Shown here piece by piece: positions 1 through 11,584 of a stretch of 64,000 bases of DNA. The position numbers were made by a program, and so were the translations under genes. The notes under the pieces were generated by a model. It was not told the origin of the DNA. It did not search any database and was given only the letters and a program-made list of their open reading frames with translations. Source of the stretch: Otatea glauca. Lineage: Eukaryota; Streptophyta; Magnoliopsida; Poales; Poaceae. Position 1 is the stretch's first letter. Each line of letters starts with the position of its first letter. The stretch spans positions 8,494,309 to 8,558,308 of the forward strand of contig CM070730.1 in NCBI GenBank assembly GCA_036346275.1, read 5' to 3'.

Positions 1-3000
1 CTTTTGAAAATAAATAAACATCTAACTAGTGTCAATTCTCCAAGTCTCCCTTGACCGTGGGCATGACTTTTCGAAAAGATTTACACCCTGCGGAGGTGTA
101 CAACGTTACCCACAAGTCATGACCAACTCTTTATGCAAAACATTAGCACACTTTCTTTGGTGTGCCGTAGAGAATCATGACATAACCGTTACATTACATA
201 GATCTAACTTTGCACCAGCTCCAGTGACGACAAACCCTAGTTATGACAACGAAAATCCAGACCCATACGTATAGTACTAACGATGGTTTATGCCCCATCG
301 CGTTCTTTCGCCATCACAAGGCGTATACCGTTGTATCGGGAGGCGTTATTCCCAACACCTCGATGAGGGTACCCCTTCGAGCAAACCTAATCGGAGAGCT
401 CGTACTACTCCATCCTTCCAATGTGCAAAGTTAAATCTACGTAACTTAATAAGTTAAGAATATCCCATACCAGCACTTGTAGTTGTATGGATATCTCTTG
501 GATCATACAAAACTACGTTCGGTCCTTAATCCGACATGAGCGATTATCTCCCCCTACACTACGTGCAACACATGCATCTCCAGCTATTGCCAATAATAGC
601 CTGCGTCAAATTATAGTTTTATTTTCATTTTTAACCAAAATACTAGCAACTTACAATGTCATATCCAACCTTTTTAAATTATCAAGAAACAACTTAATCT
701 AATTATTTCAATTTTCGTTGCTAAAGCATGGCTAAGCATGATTAATATGTTATCGCATATACCCATATTGATATTATTTACTGTCTAACCTTATTGTAGA
801 GTTATCAAGCTTCACATGTCAATACTTATTAAGGAAGTTCCATGAGATAACAGGTATATCTATCGATACTACAATATAGCAAATTTACAGAAAATACACG
901 CATGCATAAATAGATTTGATAAATAAAAATTAAAATTAAAATACTGGGATCAATATGATCAAATGGGTGCTTGCATCGTAGTCGAAGTCGACGGTGACGG
1001 TTTCAGCTACGTCGAAGTCTACACGTTGTTATCGAGTAACAGCAATAAGAAGCAAATAACAACGTGAAGCAAAAAGAAGTTAAATAATACCAAACTTAAG
1101 TATGACTTTAAAATGAAGGTTACAGTGATAAAAACAATGTAGTTATTAATTAGTTTCTTGCTATTCGGGTTCGTTGATTTGTATTATAGATCCTAAGGTT
1201 CATATTACATCAGGTTAGCTTTTTAATAGGATTCAGATGCAAAGCATTATATTAAAATTATCCCCATATTATAAGGTAGTATGGCTTTAGGTTCTTAGCA
1301 ACTGATCATTCGATGCATATGCTCTACTTGCAAAAGTTTTAATTATGCATTATTATATATATAGGGTATGTGGCCTTTAATAGAATTTGCTTGAAACCAT
1401 ACGAATATGAAATATTGTTGTTTATATAGGAATGGTATAGTCCTAGTAAGTTTCAGAAACCATATTTACTAATTTTTACATTTTATTTTCATTATTTATA
1501 ATTATTTGTATTTATTTTGTATTGAAAATGATCTAATTACAAGATAAATGTAAAATAAGTCTAATATTAAATATTTTCACAAAAAATTGATCTCTTCTGA
1601 TCTCAGGAACAAGCATAAATTATTTTATTATTTTATTAATTATGGTATATATATATTTATTAATGTCCATATTAGGGTTTACTAGAGTTTTTAATCCAAA
1701 TAATTTAAAATGAGTTCAAAAATTAAATATTTTTACACAATTGGGTTTCTTATGGTATCAGGAGCGTATAAAAGTTTATTTTATTATTTTGTGGGTTATG
1801 GTGTACAACCTTTATATAAAAACCATATTAGGGTTTTATCAATTTTAATTCAAATAATTCATATATGGTTCAAAAATTAAATATTTTTGTATATTATGAA
1901 ACTAAATTATTTTATATGAATTTATAAATTTATTTCACTGGAATTGGAGCTAAAATTAAAAAGATATTAAAGTTTGAATTTGGCTCGGGTTGGAAATTAA
2001 ATCAAAAAGAAAAAAGGACGTTTCCTATACTGGAAAGCGTATTCTCCCGATTGAGCTTCTCCCGCCTGGAACCTCCGGTTGACAAGTGGACCCATTCTTC
2101 AGTGACTCAGGGAGCGCGGGGGTATTTGGACTCGACTGGCTGACAAACGGGACCCTTGGGTTGGTGACCGTGCGCGAGAGCCAGGAGACCGACACGACGG
2201 GCCCACCTGGCAGGCAGCCGAAGTAGGGGCAGAGCCAGAGCACCTCGCCGGCGACAAACTGGCTGGGATTTCATCCAGACAAGAGCATTTCGAGCATGAG
2301 GAGAGATCACGGGAAATCCAGGGGATGGCTCAAAGTTGGTTGGTGCCATGTGGAAAATGGAGGCCACCGGAGTCGAGCGGCGGTGCTCACGGTTGTGCAG
2401 TCGCCGGCGAAGTTGGGGCACGATTGTGCTTATCTGAGCACAAATTTAGCTTCAATGGACCGCAAGAGTTCCATTTCCTTACCTAGTTCGGTCAGAGGAA
2501 GACCGGAGCAAAGAGGCGTCGGGCGGCCGGCCGTGGAGAAGAAAGCGTTAGAGGCGGCGGCGTTTCGGCTAGTTGGTCCTGCAAAACAAGATGGCGCTGT
2601 GTTTATGGAGTGCGAAGGATGCCGCTGGCCAAATTGATTGACCTATTTCTCTCCGAATAGCTCAATCACGATTCCAATTCGGTCTTGGCCTTCGACGGCA
2701 TTGGCAGCAAGGGTATGCAAAATTGAAGCTTGTGTGCTGGAGGAGAGGCAATGGGGAAGATGAGAAGTGAAGTGTACACCGAAATGAGACTCGCGGTTGG
2801 GTTATATAGACAGAATATGGCGGTGGAAATCAAGGCGTTCGCTTCTTTCTTGCAACCGGGGAAAAGAAGGGCAGAGCGGCGAGTCAAAGCAGTGCGCGAA
2901 ATTTATGCTGCCACGGCAGACGTGAGGCATGGTCAAGCGTTGCCGTGGCAGAGCCTTGGCAGGGGCTCAGGCTAGTCAAAGTCGCGGCGCAAATCGGGGA

Positions 3001-3923
3001 AGAGACAGAGAAGAAAGCCGTTGCGTGCTCGGGTGTGAGAAAGAAGGAAAGAGGAGAAGAGAGGGAGACGGAGCAAGTCTCGGGCTAACAGGTGGGACCA
3101 AATGAAGAAGGGGTCCACCGGTCAGTGGGAGCAAGCCAAAAACAGAATTTTCTCTCCCCAGGACAGCGCTGATTTCACCTATCAAGTCATGTCTCAATTT
3201 TCTGAAAATTTTTTAGTATGAATTTTAGATAATTTTTGCTATCCAGTAAAATTTTCAGGTTAAAACCTTGTACATAAAAATTCTTATTATTCAGACAATC
3301 TGGACTGTTCTTTTTATTACTTTCTGTTTTACATTTATTTGAACATTTAAATGAGGTTAATAATTTTTGAAATTTTTTTAGAAGATTTATATTTTCCATT
3401 TTATTCTATTTAAAAATTTCATATTTATATCTTGAATATTTATTTTCCAATAATTCTGACATTGCAATTTCCAGATATTCTTGTTCTCTGCTTTTACATT
3501 TTAAAAGGAACTAAATGTGAATATTAATTTTTGATATTTTTACTGAAGATTGTTATTGATCTGAGGAAGGCGTGGTAAAAATTTCAGCTTGATTTGAACT
3601 ATGTAGTATGTTTACAAAAATCTTACATTACACTGTTTCCAGTCCAAACTTCATTAATTAATGAGCTCACATGACTTTTGACTGCTGAAAATAAATTTTA
3701 GGTTTTTATTATATTAAATATAAGTTTTTATATTTTTTATGATATTTTAATTTTTATGTTTTTACCTTTACCTTTTAATTTTACCTTTTTACTAATCCAT
3801 AAAAGACTTTTCTTTAGAGCAAAAATTCCAAGAAAACCCAATAATGCCAAAAAATTCAGAAATAAAACATATTAAAATTTTAAAATTTCCATTCTCATTT
3901 TATTTAAATTTTTGGATGTTACA
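1..3923 (-). mobile_element. Long LTR of a Ty3/gypsy-type element, copy 1, cut by the window edge
   Basis: This is the first copy of a long LTR in minus orientation. Read on the minus strand it begins TGTAACATCC at 3,923, the same opening as the LTRs at 53,700 and 54,042. It lacks about 640 bp that lie left of the window; the complete copy is at 11,585-16,136. A minus-strand TATA-like site lies at about 2,801-2,810 (TATATA), which fits an LTR promoter facing left. The GC-rich part (2,030-3,200) corresponds to the leader-like portion and holds only short open frames, which I do not regard as genes. The five bases after the LTR (3,924-3,928, AAAAG) match the right flank of copy 2. No gag-pol sequence adjoins it. 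Confidence 0.85.
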
Positions 3924-4282
3924 AAAAGATGTATCGATCGATGCTCTGCTAAGCACATTGCCGTCACCCACATATGCGTGGTTCGCGAGCCCCAGAACAC
4001 CAAAGGCGCGTCCCCCTGCGAGTGTCCCCTGGAGGCTGGAGATTGACCGATCTCGCTCGCATCATGCCATCATGGAGCCAAAGCGCGATTTACTCCATGC
4101 AGCAATGCGACTGTGAGATCAGGGGATAGTTTTTTGCTGCACCAGCAGGCCGTCGGGAAAGACGCCACTGTCGCCGGACGGCGACGCCTTTGTCGGTAGT
4201 ACACGCTGGTGGATAAAACACGTACATGCCGTACTTTGGAAATTTGGTTTCGCTGTACCGCGAATTTACTCGTTAACAATAG
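3924..4282. other. Unclassified spacer between the LTR and the CACTA element, copy 1
   Basis: This is mixed-composition sequence with no convincing coding frame. Its counterpart at 16,137-16,491 differs mainly at CAG/CTG sites: around 4,099-4,170 almost every CAG or CTG in copy 1 is altered or missing in copy 2. Confidence 0.5.
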
Positions 4283-5499
4283 CACTACTACAGAAGAGCT
4301 TATATTAGACGTCTCATCACAAATGGTTTCTCAAAACCGTCTGTGACGGTGAACATAACTGACGGTTCTATATTGCAACTATCAGTGACATTATCACAGA
4401 CTACACTCTTCAAAAACCGTCAGTGATATACATCAATATCACAGATGGTTCGTTATAATAACCATATGTAATAAACCACATCACAGACGGTTTATCCAAA
4501 CAGAACTGTCTGTGATAATATTTCAACTTTCACGCTCTCATCAAATTTGAACTTCTCGCTCCTGTTGCTTTCTTCTCACTTCTCCTGCTCTCATCTCCTC
4601 TTCTCTTCTCCTCTTCTCACTTCTCACTTCCTCTTTCTCTCCTCTTCGAATGTTTGGTAAGTGTGGTGTTCGAATCGTTCAACTAAAATGTCATAGCTCT
4701 TCTTCTCCTCTTCCTCTTTCTCTTCCTTTCCCTCTTCTCTTCTCTTTGCACTCTTGATGTTGCGGCGTTTTCGTTTTCGATCTGTGCACCTTTCGGTAAA
4801 ACGGTCTTCTCTTTCTCTCCTCTTCGAATGTTTGGTAAGTGTGGTGTTCGAATCGTTCAACTAAAATGTCATAGCTCTTCTTCTCCTCTTCCTCTTTCTC
4901 TTCCTTTCCCTCTTCTCTTCTCTTTGCACTCTTGATGTTGCGGCGTTTTCGTTTTCGATCCGTGCACCTTTCGGTAAAACGGTCATAATTTTTGCATACA
5001 AGCTCCGATCGCGATGTTCTTGTGCTCATTCTAAAGCTAACAAAAAGTTTGATTTGAAAATCCATAAGTGCAAGTCAGGGGACTACATCAGAAGTACATG
5101 AGGCTCAAAAACGTCGATCTTGAAAAAAACGTCGTTTAGGGCCTCAAACGGCCTCCGAAGTTTTTTTCGTCGATTTTGCGTTTTCAATTTCTTTAGAGCA
5201 GGGACATGGGATATCTCACATCCAGTAGCTCTTCCATTATGCCTGAACTAGCATAGAGCAGCTGGATCACAGAAATATCATCATGCGTGACGATATTTCT
5301 TTTCCAAAAGTAACATCACAGCGGTTCATAGTAAAAGCGTGCATGTATCACAAACAGTTCTTAGTAAAACCGTCTATGATGTTTGCATATCACAGACGGT
5401 TTTGAAATCGTCGTGATATGTTCTATCACATCCGTAACATCATCGACACATGGTTCTGACGGTTTGGAAAACCGTGCGTGATGACCTTTCGTAGTAATG
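4283..5499 (+). mobile_element. Non-autonomous CACTA (En/Spm) transposon, copy 1
   Basis: The left end reads CACTACTACAGAAGAGC and the right end is the inverse of CATTACTACAGAAAGG, so the element has CACTA-type terminal inverted repeats. It is flanked by the 3-bp target-site duplication TAG (4,280-4,282 and 5,500-5,502), the size expected for this superfamily. Subterminal regions carry many direct and inverted copies of a TCACAGACGGTT-like motif, the usual CACTA transposase-binding arrangement. The pyrimidine-rich interior has a 178-bp tandem duplication and no transposase. At 1.2 kb it must have depended on an autonomous relative. Several subterminal motifs are damaged at CTG sites here but intact in copy 2. 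Confidence 0.9.
4643..4998 (+). repeat. Two tandem copies of a 178-bp unit inside the CACTA element
   Basis: The unit beginning TCTTCGAATGTTTGG at about 4,643 starts again at about 4,821, an offset of 178 bp, with near identity. The same doubling is present in copy 2 (about 16,850-17,200), so it predates the segmental duplication. Confidence 0.85.
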
Positions 5500-5532
5500 T
5501 AGGTTTCTTCGTACACTCTCTGTCTCCTGGTA

Positions 5533-6977
5533 CAAGGTTTCAAATTTCGGTTTCGGAATAAATTTTGCCCCGGGCCGGATAACAAAATTTCGGCGAAATT
5601 TTGATATTTCGTAATTATTTTGGACAAAATTTGAGTTTTAAAATTCAAATCCGGTCCAATCCGGAAAAAAAAACCGAAATTTCGGACGAAATTTCCAAAA
5701 TTTTGGATTTTTTGCACTGGCTGAAATGTGGTCTAAACTTTAACGAAAAATTTTGAAATTGTTTTTATAGGTTCCTGACACAATGATGATGTTCTCACAA
5801 AAATTTCAGCTGATGATCACATCTGAGGAATTTTAAAAATTCGGAGAGTGGTACTGTCCTGATAAAACACTGACCGACAAGTTTGATCGGAATGTAAAAT
5901 GGTACAAATCAAGTTATAAACTGTTGAAATTTTTTTTGCATGGTTATGATCCATAACTAATGTTCTCATAAAAATTTCATCTGATTATCACATGTGATGA
6001 ATTTTTAAAAATTCGTAGAGTGATGCTGTCCTGATAGAACACTGACCGACAAGTTTGATCCGAATGGAAAATGATACAAATGAAGTTAGAAACTGTTGAA
6101 AGTTTTGTGAATTGTTATGATGTATATATAATTCTCTCATAAAATTTTCAAATGATGATCAAACTGTATGAATTTTAAAAATTCGAACAGTACTACTGCC
6201 ATGTTAAAAGGCTTACCGGCAAACTTGAACAAAATGAAAAATTATGTAAATCATAAATTTTTTTGAAAATTTTAAAGAATGGTGATAAGGAAGTTCTTAA
6301 TATCCCATAAAAAGTGTGATTCATGATCACACTCAAGTGAATTTATAAAATTCTTACAAGGCACAGTACCATTTATGTTCTTTTCTTTTTAATTTTGAAA
6401 TATAATATAACAAACGAAGTTCAATGCTTACATAGATTTGATTGACCAAACAAAAAGTTGAAATTTTTTGAAAAATTTATATAATGTTACTGAGTCAATT
6501 ATTAATCTCTAAAAAAAATTAGATCATAATCACACTCAAAAAAATTTATAAAATTCTGACAATATAACTGTCCCAATTATGTTCATTCTGTTTTTGATTT
6601 TTTAAAGATAACAAATGAAGTTAAATTATTTTGAAACTTTTTATGTATGATTATAATATACTAAGGATAGTACCATAAAATTTTCAGATTATTATCATGC
6701 TTGTAAAATTTTATAAAAATCTGATGATGTTTCGCCAAAATTTTAAAATGTTTAGAAAATTAGGTTTTCAACAAATTTTCATAGGAGATGACTTTCCTAA
6801 GGGTTATTGGACCAAATTCGGTCAAATCCGGCTCTAAAACTTTCAAAACCGGTCTAGAAATACGAAATTTCGGAATTTTACTGTAGCAATTCAATTTTTT
6901 TTCCGGACGGTACTTCAGATTTCGGGGTGGTCTGAAATCCGAAATTTCGGCGAATTTCGACGAAATTTTGAACCTTG
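5533..6977 (+). mobile_element. hAT-like non-autonomous element (family X, member A, copy 1)
   Basis: The element opens with CAAGGTTTCAAATTTCGG and closes with the inverse of CAAGGTTCAAAATTTCG, so the ends are inverted repeats of the CARNG type seen in hAT transposons. The 8-bp sequence TCCTGGTA lies directly outside both ends (5,525-5,532 and 6,978-6,985), matching the hAT duplication size. About 200 bp at each end is packed with AAATTTCGGCGAAATTTC-like palindromes. The middle consists of about six degenerate tandem units of 150-200 bp, each containing a segment close to TTTTTAAAAATTC followed by a variant of ACTGTCCTGATAAAAC. No transposase frame is visible. I do not recognise this family by name. 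Confidence 0.75.
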
Positions 6978-6985
6978 TCCTGGTA

Positions 6986-7656
6986 TAAGTCATTTTTTAA
7001 AAGCATCTTCCAGTAAGTTTATTGCAGAGGTTAAATTATAGTTATCGTAATATTTTCACTATATACCTCTATATTAATGTAGAAAAAGAGAATGAATAGT
7101 TATAATATATCATTTAATAAAGATATCTATAGTCTAGTGGCATTAATTTTTTAAAAAAATTTAGAGTCTAGTTGAATTATCGGCCTCCGGCCACAGCTAC
7201 AGTCACCATGTACAGTAGATAGTTGGGTGACTTAGGTCTAGACAAAATTTGGCCACCGGACGGCTAGCTAAGCCTACGTACACTGGTACACGTACTTCTT
7301 ATATGTGTATGTACGTATGCGCTGTCAGTAATAAAAATTGGATGTACGTTGAGGCGATCATTTTATCATTTGCACAGTTTTGGCTAACCCATACCGCACA
7401 GGTAATGCCGGTACGACGAGGCATGTCGCCATGTCGGACGTACCCATGCTCGAAGGAATCGACCTGTGATCAATTAATCGCAAATGTGCGAGGTAATTAA
7501 CCAACCGTGCAACCAAGTACAGATCTGTACAATTAAACCCGGCCCATGACTCCATCAGGAGCATGCGATGAGCCGTACATCAGCATCAGCTAGCTGCTAG
7601 CTCAATTTTCTGCATGAGAAGCATGTGATGAGTTCGTGCCATCGTGTGTACCGCGA
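6986..7656. other. Unclassified duplicated spacer, copy 1
   Basis: This is about 670 bp without a recognisable gene or repeat. It contains grass-style intergenic motifs rich in GTACGTAC, TAGCTAGC and CATGCATG. The counterpart is 19,216-19,884 and is nearly identical. Short frames on both strands show no family resemblance. Confidence 0.5.
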
Positions 7657-7747
7657 GAGATTTCAGATTTCGGTCGGAGACGGATCCAAAATTTCGGCTG
7701 GGTAAAAAAACCTAAAAAAATTTAAAATGCTACAGTAACTTAGAAAT
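7657..7747 (-). mobile_element. Truncated end of an hAT-like family X element (member C, copy 1)
   Basis: These roughly 90 bp match the beginning of the family-X element at 19,885-20,337 in copy 2. The match stops abruptly at 7,747, where LINE sequence begins, so the rest of the element is missing here. Confidence 0.65.
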
Positions 7748-9609
7748 ATCGTCGTGGATATGTTGGTTGTTATCTTAGAATGTGCCAAAAAGGGTGGAAT
7801 GGTAAGTGGAGTGGTACCACATCTAGTGGATGAGGGGTTATCCATCCTAGAGTACACACGATACCATCCTATTCATGAAACATGATTCAGAACAGGCCAA
7901 ATCTATGAAGTTATTGTTACGTTCATTTGAACAACTATCTAGCCTTAAAATCAATCTTCACAAAAGTGAAATCTTTTATTTTGGTGCAGCTAAAGATTTT
8001 GAGGCTCAATATACCCAGCTATTTGGTTGTGGCCTGGGCAGTTTTCCCTTCATATACCTTGGCATACCAATTCATTATAGAAAACTGAGGATCAATGAGT
8101 GGAAGGGGTAGAAGAAAGATTTGAGAAGTGACTGAGTAGATGGAAGGGAAAACATTTGTCCGCATGGAGGTCGATTAGTCCTTCTAAACTCTGTGCTTAC
8201 CAGCTTACCTATGTTTATGCTATCCTTCTTCGAGATACCTCATGGGGTGCTTAAGCAGTTGGACTATTACAAATCCAGATTTTTCTAGCAAAGTGACAAC
8301 CATAAAAAAATATAGACTAGCTAAGTGGAATATATTATGCCAACCCAAGGATCAAGGTGGCAATGGGAATTCAAGATATTTGTGGAATATATGCTTAATT
8401 AGCAAACAGATTTTCAAATTGCTAAATGAAAATGGTGTCTGGCAATCTCTCCTCAGGAAAAAATATATGGGGAATAAACCCCTTTCTTATGTAGAAAGAA
8501 AGCCAAGGGACTCTCATTTCTAGACTGACCTAATGAAAGTCAAACATTATTTCTTTAGATTTGGGTATTTTCACATTCGAGATGGATCTCAAATACGATT
8601 TTGGTAGGATGTATAGATTGGGAACAACCCCCTTAGTGCACAATACCCATGACTTTTTTTACATTATCTAGAAAAAAACATGCCACGGTGGTTGAAGTAA
8701 TGTGTTCTATCCCACTCGACATGTCTTTTCGTGGGGAAATTACGGGAAATAATTTAATGGCTTGGTATTATCTTGTTGCAAAGATTGCTAGGGTGCAATT
8801 GTCCTCAGATCGGGATACTTTTCGATAGACTCTCCATCAGAATGGACAGTTTTCTGTTTAGTCGATGCATCTAGCTTTAGTGCATCAAAATGTCCCAGTT
8901 ACAAACCGACAATTATGGAAGCTTAAGGTGCCATTAAAAATAAAAATTTTCCTTTGATACTTACGTCGTGGGGTGATTTTGACAAAATATAACCTTAGTA
9001 AAAGAAATTGGAGTAGTGGCAAAAAATGTTGTTTCTGTAACAATGAGGAAACTATACAGCGCCTCTTTTTTTACTGATAGTTTGCTCGTTTCACATTGCG
9101 TTCATACAAATAGCTTCTAATCTACAACATCCTAAAAGCATGAACAATTTGTTTGGAAGCTGGTTAATGGGGTTATGAAAGGATTCAAGGGCTCATATTT
9201 TGGTCGGGGCTGCTGCTTTGTGTTGGTCAATTTGGCTATGTCAAAATAATGTGGTTTTTGATAAGCAAAAAAATTATAATCTGTTGCAGGTTAGATACTT
9301 TTGCACCAACTGGTTGCACTCGTGTTCTATGCTGCAGCGTCAAGACGCTCGAGAGGTGATGTTATTGCATGTAAATCACTGGAGCTTGTGCTCAGTGATC
9401 TCTTCAGTAGGCATGTGTAGAGATTCAATACCAGGCTGTGTGCGGATTGAGACTTTGTGTTTCATGTTTTTATGGCTTGTTGTAACTTCTTTCAGTATTT
9501 GGTTGAAGCTTTTTTATGTCAGTTTTGCTATAACGTTGTAATAAACGTAGACTGTGTGCATCTCATGGTGCAAAGGCCGGGAGATAAAAGTTTCCATTAT
9601 CTAAAAAAA
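7748..9609 (+). pseudogene. 5'-truncated LINE (L1-type) with reverse transcriptase remnant
   Basis: Translated segments in shifting frames resemble the C-terminal half of plant LINE ORF2. The order is reverse transcriptase from about the catalytic region (7,748-7,900), a segment containing GSFPFIYLGIPIHYRKL at about 8,036-8,086, then a KYRLAKWNILCQPKDQGG segment (8,300-8,360), and a zinc-finger-like CCFCNNEE stretch near 9,025-9,060. This is the usual zf-RVT order. The 3' end at 9,609 is a short A run after TTATCT. The reading frame is broken many times; the region that should carry the catalytic aspartates (about 7,850-7,865) is frameshifted next to what may be a lost CAG. No target-site duplication is visible, and its 5' edge coincides with the breakpoint of the segmental duplication. 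The protein it came from made cDNA by target-primed reverse transcription. Confidence 0.85.
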
Positions 9610-9968
9610 GGCCCACTCAGTTGGAATTCTTGTTTCATTTCATTTTGTTTTATTTTTTGAGCAGGTACTGAATTAGACTTTCGTCTGACAGGCTAAATCG
9701 AAGATGCGAAATGCTACTGGATGATTAAGAGCAAATGCATTATTTCGTCAGAAGACGGAGAACTCACCAAATAGTGCACATTGCCAATATTCCTTTTAAG
9801 ATTCACCTTTTTCTCTAAATAAAACATGAATGACATCTTGGAGCATGTCGATGTTATAGGCATTAGGCAGTCTAAAAGGGGTTTGCAAACACCAAACTAG
9901 CTAGTAGCTACTACAACAGCATCAACAGGCCCTAAAAGTGGAAGACTTGACGTTGCAATCTTAGCTCA
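9610..9968. other. Unclassified spacer after the LINE
   Basis: About 360 bp lie between the LINE 3' end and the next hAT-like element. I see no gene, repeat or terminal motif in it. Confidence 0.4.
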
Positions 9969-9976
9969 GAAATGAT

Positions 9977-11423
9977 CAGGGTTCAAAAAACCGACGACCA
10001 CCGGTCGTTTTTCGCGAAAACAGCCCGTACCGAGCCTGTTCGGCAATTAAAACCATTTGGAAAACCGTTCAGTTGAATAGTAAATTTAAAAAAAAATTGA
10101 AGAAATTTAGAAAAAGTGTCAAAATTTTTTAATTTTTTATGCGCTCCTAAGGTAATCCTAATGATTCTATAAAATTTTTAGATTATTATCAGATACATAC
10201 ATTTTTAAACAGTTCTGACAATGATACTGTCACAATATATGCTCTTCAGTTTTTTATTTTCTAGGGGCACAAAATGAAGTCTAATATTTGTTAAACTTTT
10301 TTTGTGATGTTATAACGTTATTAAAATGATTATGTAAAATTTCAGATGATGATTAGATATGTGTATTTTTTTTAAATTCTGAAAGTGCTATTATCATTGT
10401 ATATGCTCTTCTATTTTTGATTTTATATGGGCACTAAATGAAGTCTAATATTTCTTAAAATTTTAGTACATGATCCTTTTGCACTATTTATATTTTTATT
10501 AAACTTTTATAATATAATAAATCTTTTAATATTTATAAAAATCTGACAGTGTATTTGTTCCTTTTCATTAATTGCTATTTTAGATTTTTTAGAAGAAATA
10601 AATGATTTGAAAAATTGTATAAATTTCTCTAAGGTGTTTTATAGATTAATTGGGATTTTTTTGTAAATTTTTCATTTTTTTTGCAATTCTTTCAATTTTT
10701 TCTTATATTTTCACCACTTTTCCTTCTGTCATCGGTTTTCGACATTTCGTTCATGTAGGTCGAACATGCCATTTCTGCGACAATGGAAGAGTGACGAAGC
10801 TATGCTTATACCTACTCCACAACTTCAATTGAAAGATATTATAATGTAAATGGTGTTGACAAGTGAATGGTAGTGAAATTGCGAATGATTTTGCTTTGTG
10901 GTTATGTAAATGCCGATTTTTATACTTGTGTGATTGTAGTATTGCAATGAAAGATTATTTATTAACATATTATTGCTAAATACATAACTTACAACTTCTA
11001 ATTCTCTAAAATATAGCAAAGGTCATGTCGAATTTTTTCCAAATTTAGGAGAGATTATTCTGCAATTTTTTCACGTTTTCACATACCTTATTTATAGATT
11101 TATTACATTTTTACTCAATTTTAGCCTTCCTTGTATTTCTACAAATTTTACAATATTTTTTTGCACTTTCCCATATTTTTTTTATTTTCCCCCAATTTTC
11201 CAACCTCGGGCGGTTTTTGCTGTTTTCTCCAAAAACCGCTCGGTTTTTCGCGAAAACCGAGTGGTTTTTCGTCAAAAACCGCGGTTTTCGCGGTCTTGTT
11301 TTATCAAATTTCAAAATTTTCAAATTTGCAAACCGTTCGGTTTTTCGCGTTTTCGGCGGTTTTCGCGAAAACCGCCATCATGGGCTAACGATTTTCGTGA
11401 ACGAAATGAAATTGTGAACCCTG
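9977..11423 (+). mobile_element. hAT-like non-autonomous element (family X, member B)
   Basis: The ends are CAGGGTTCAAAAAACCG and the inverse of CAGGGTTCACAATTTCAT. Flanking 8-bp sequences are GAAATGAT (9,969-9,976) and GAAACGAT (11,424-11,431), a 7 of 8 match consistent with an hAT target-site duplication. The middle has the same degenerate repeats as member A (for example around 10,140-10,600). The terminal arms, however, are built from a different palindrome, close to GGTTTTTCGCGAAAACCG, clustered at 11,205-11,380. No transposase is encoded. Confidence 0.75.
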
Positions 11424-11427
11424 GAAA

Positions 11428-11459
11428 CGATGATATGATATGATATGATATGATCGATC
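11428..11459 (+). repeat. (ATGAT)n microsatellite
   Basis: This is a short run of ATGAT/GATAT units directly after the right end of hAT-like member B and overlapping its target-site duplication. Confidence 0.8.
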
Positions 11460-11584
11460 GAACAATTTTTTGACTGATGACGGGATGAAGTCGACAGTGT
11501 GTAGCTGTCGACAAACCGCACTGTTAACAAGAGACCAAGTGTAGTGGTTCCACTGCACCCAATCAAGCACTGTGCCATGACAAG

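Larger units (their letters stand above)
1..7747 (+). repeat. Direct segmental duplication, copy 1
   Basis: Positions 1-7,747 recur in the same orientation at 12,223-19,977, with only scattered small indels and substitutions. The copy includes an LTR, 360 bp of flank, a CACTA element, an hAT-like element and about 670 bp of otherwise unclassified sequence. Similarity stops at about 7,747, where copy 1 enters a truncated LINE and copy 2 continues into an hAT-like element. The left limit is outside the window. This could be a real tandem duplication or two haplotypes joined in the assembly. Confidence 0.95.

Noticed and set aside
2107..3197. Open frames in the GC-rich part of the LTR copies
   Set aside because: They are short, present on both strands, and lie in the LTR promoter/leader region. 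No domain is recognisable.
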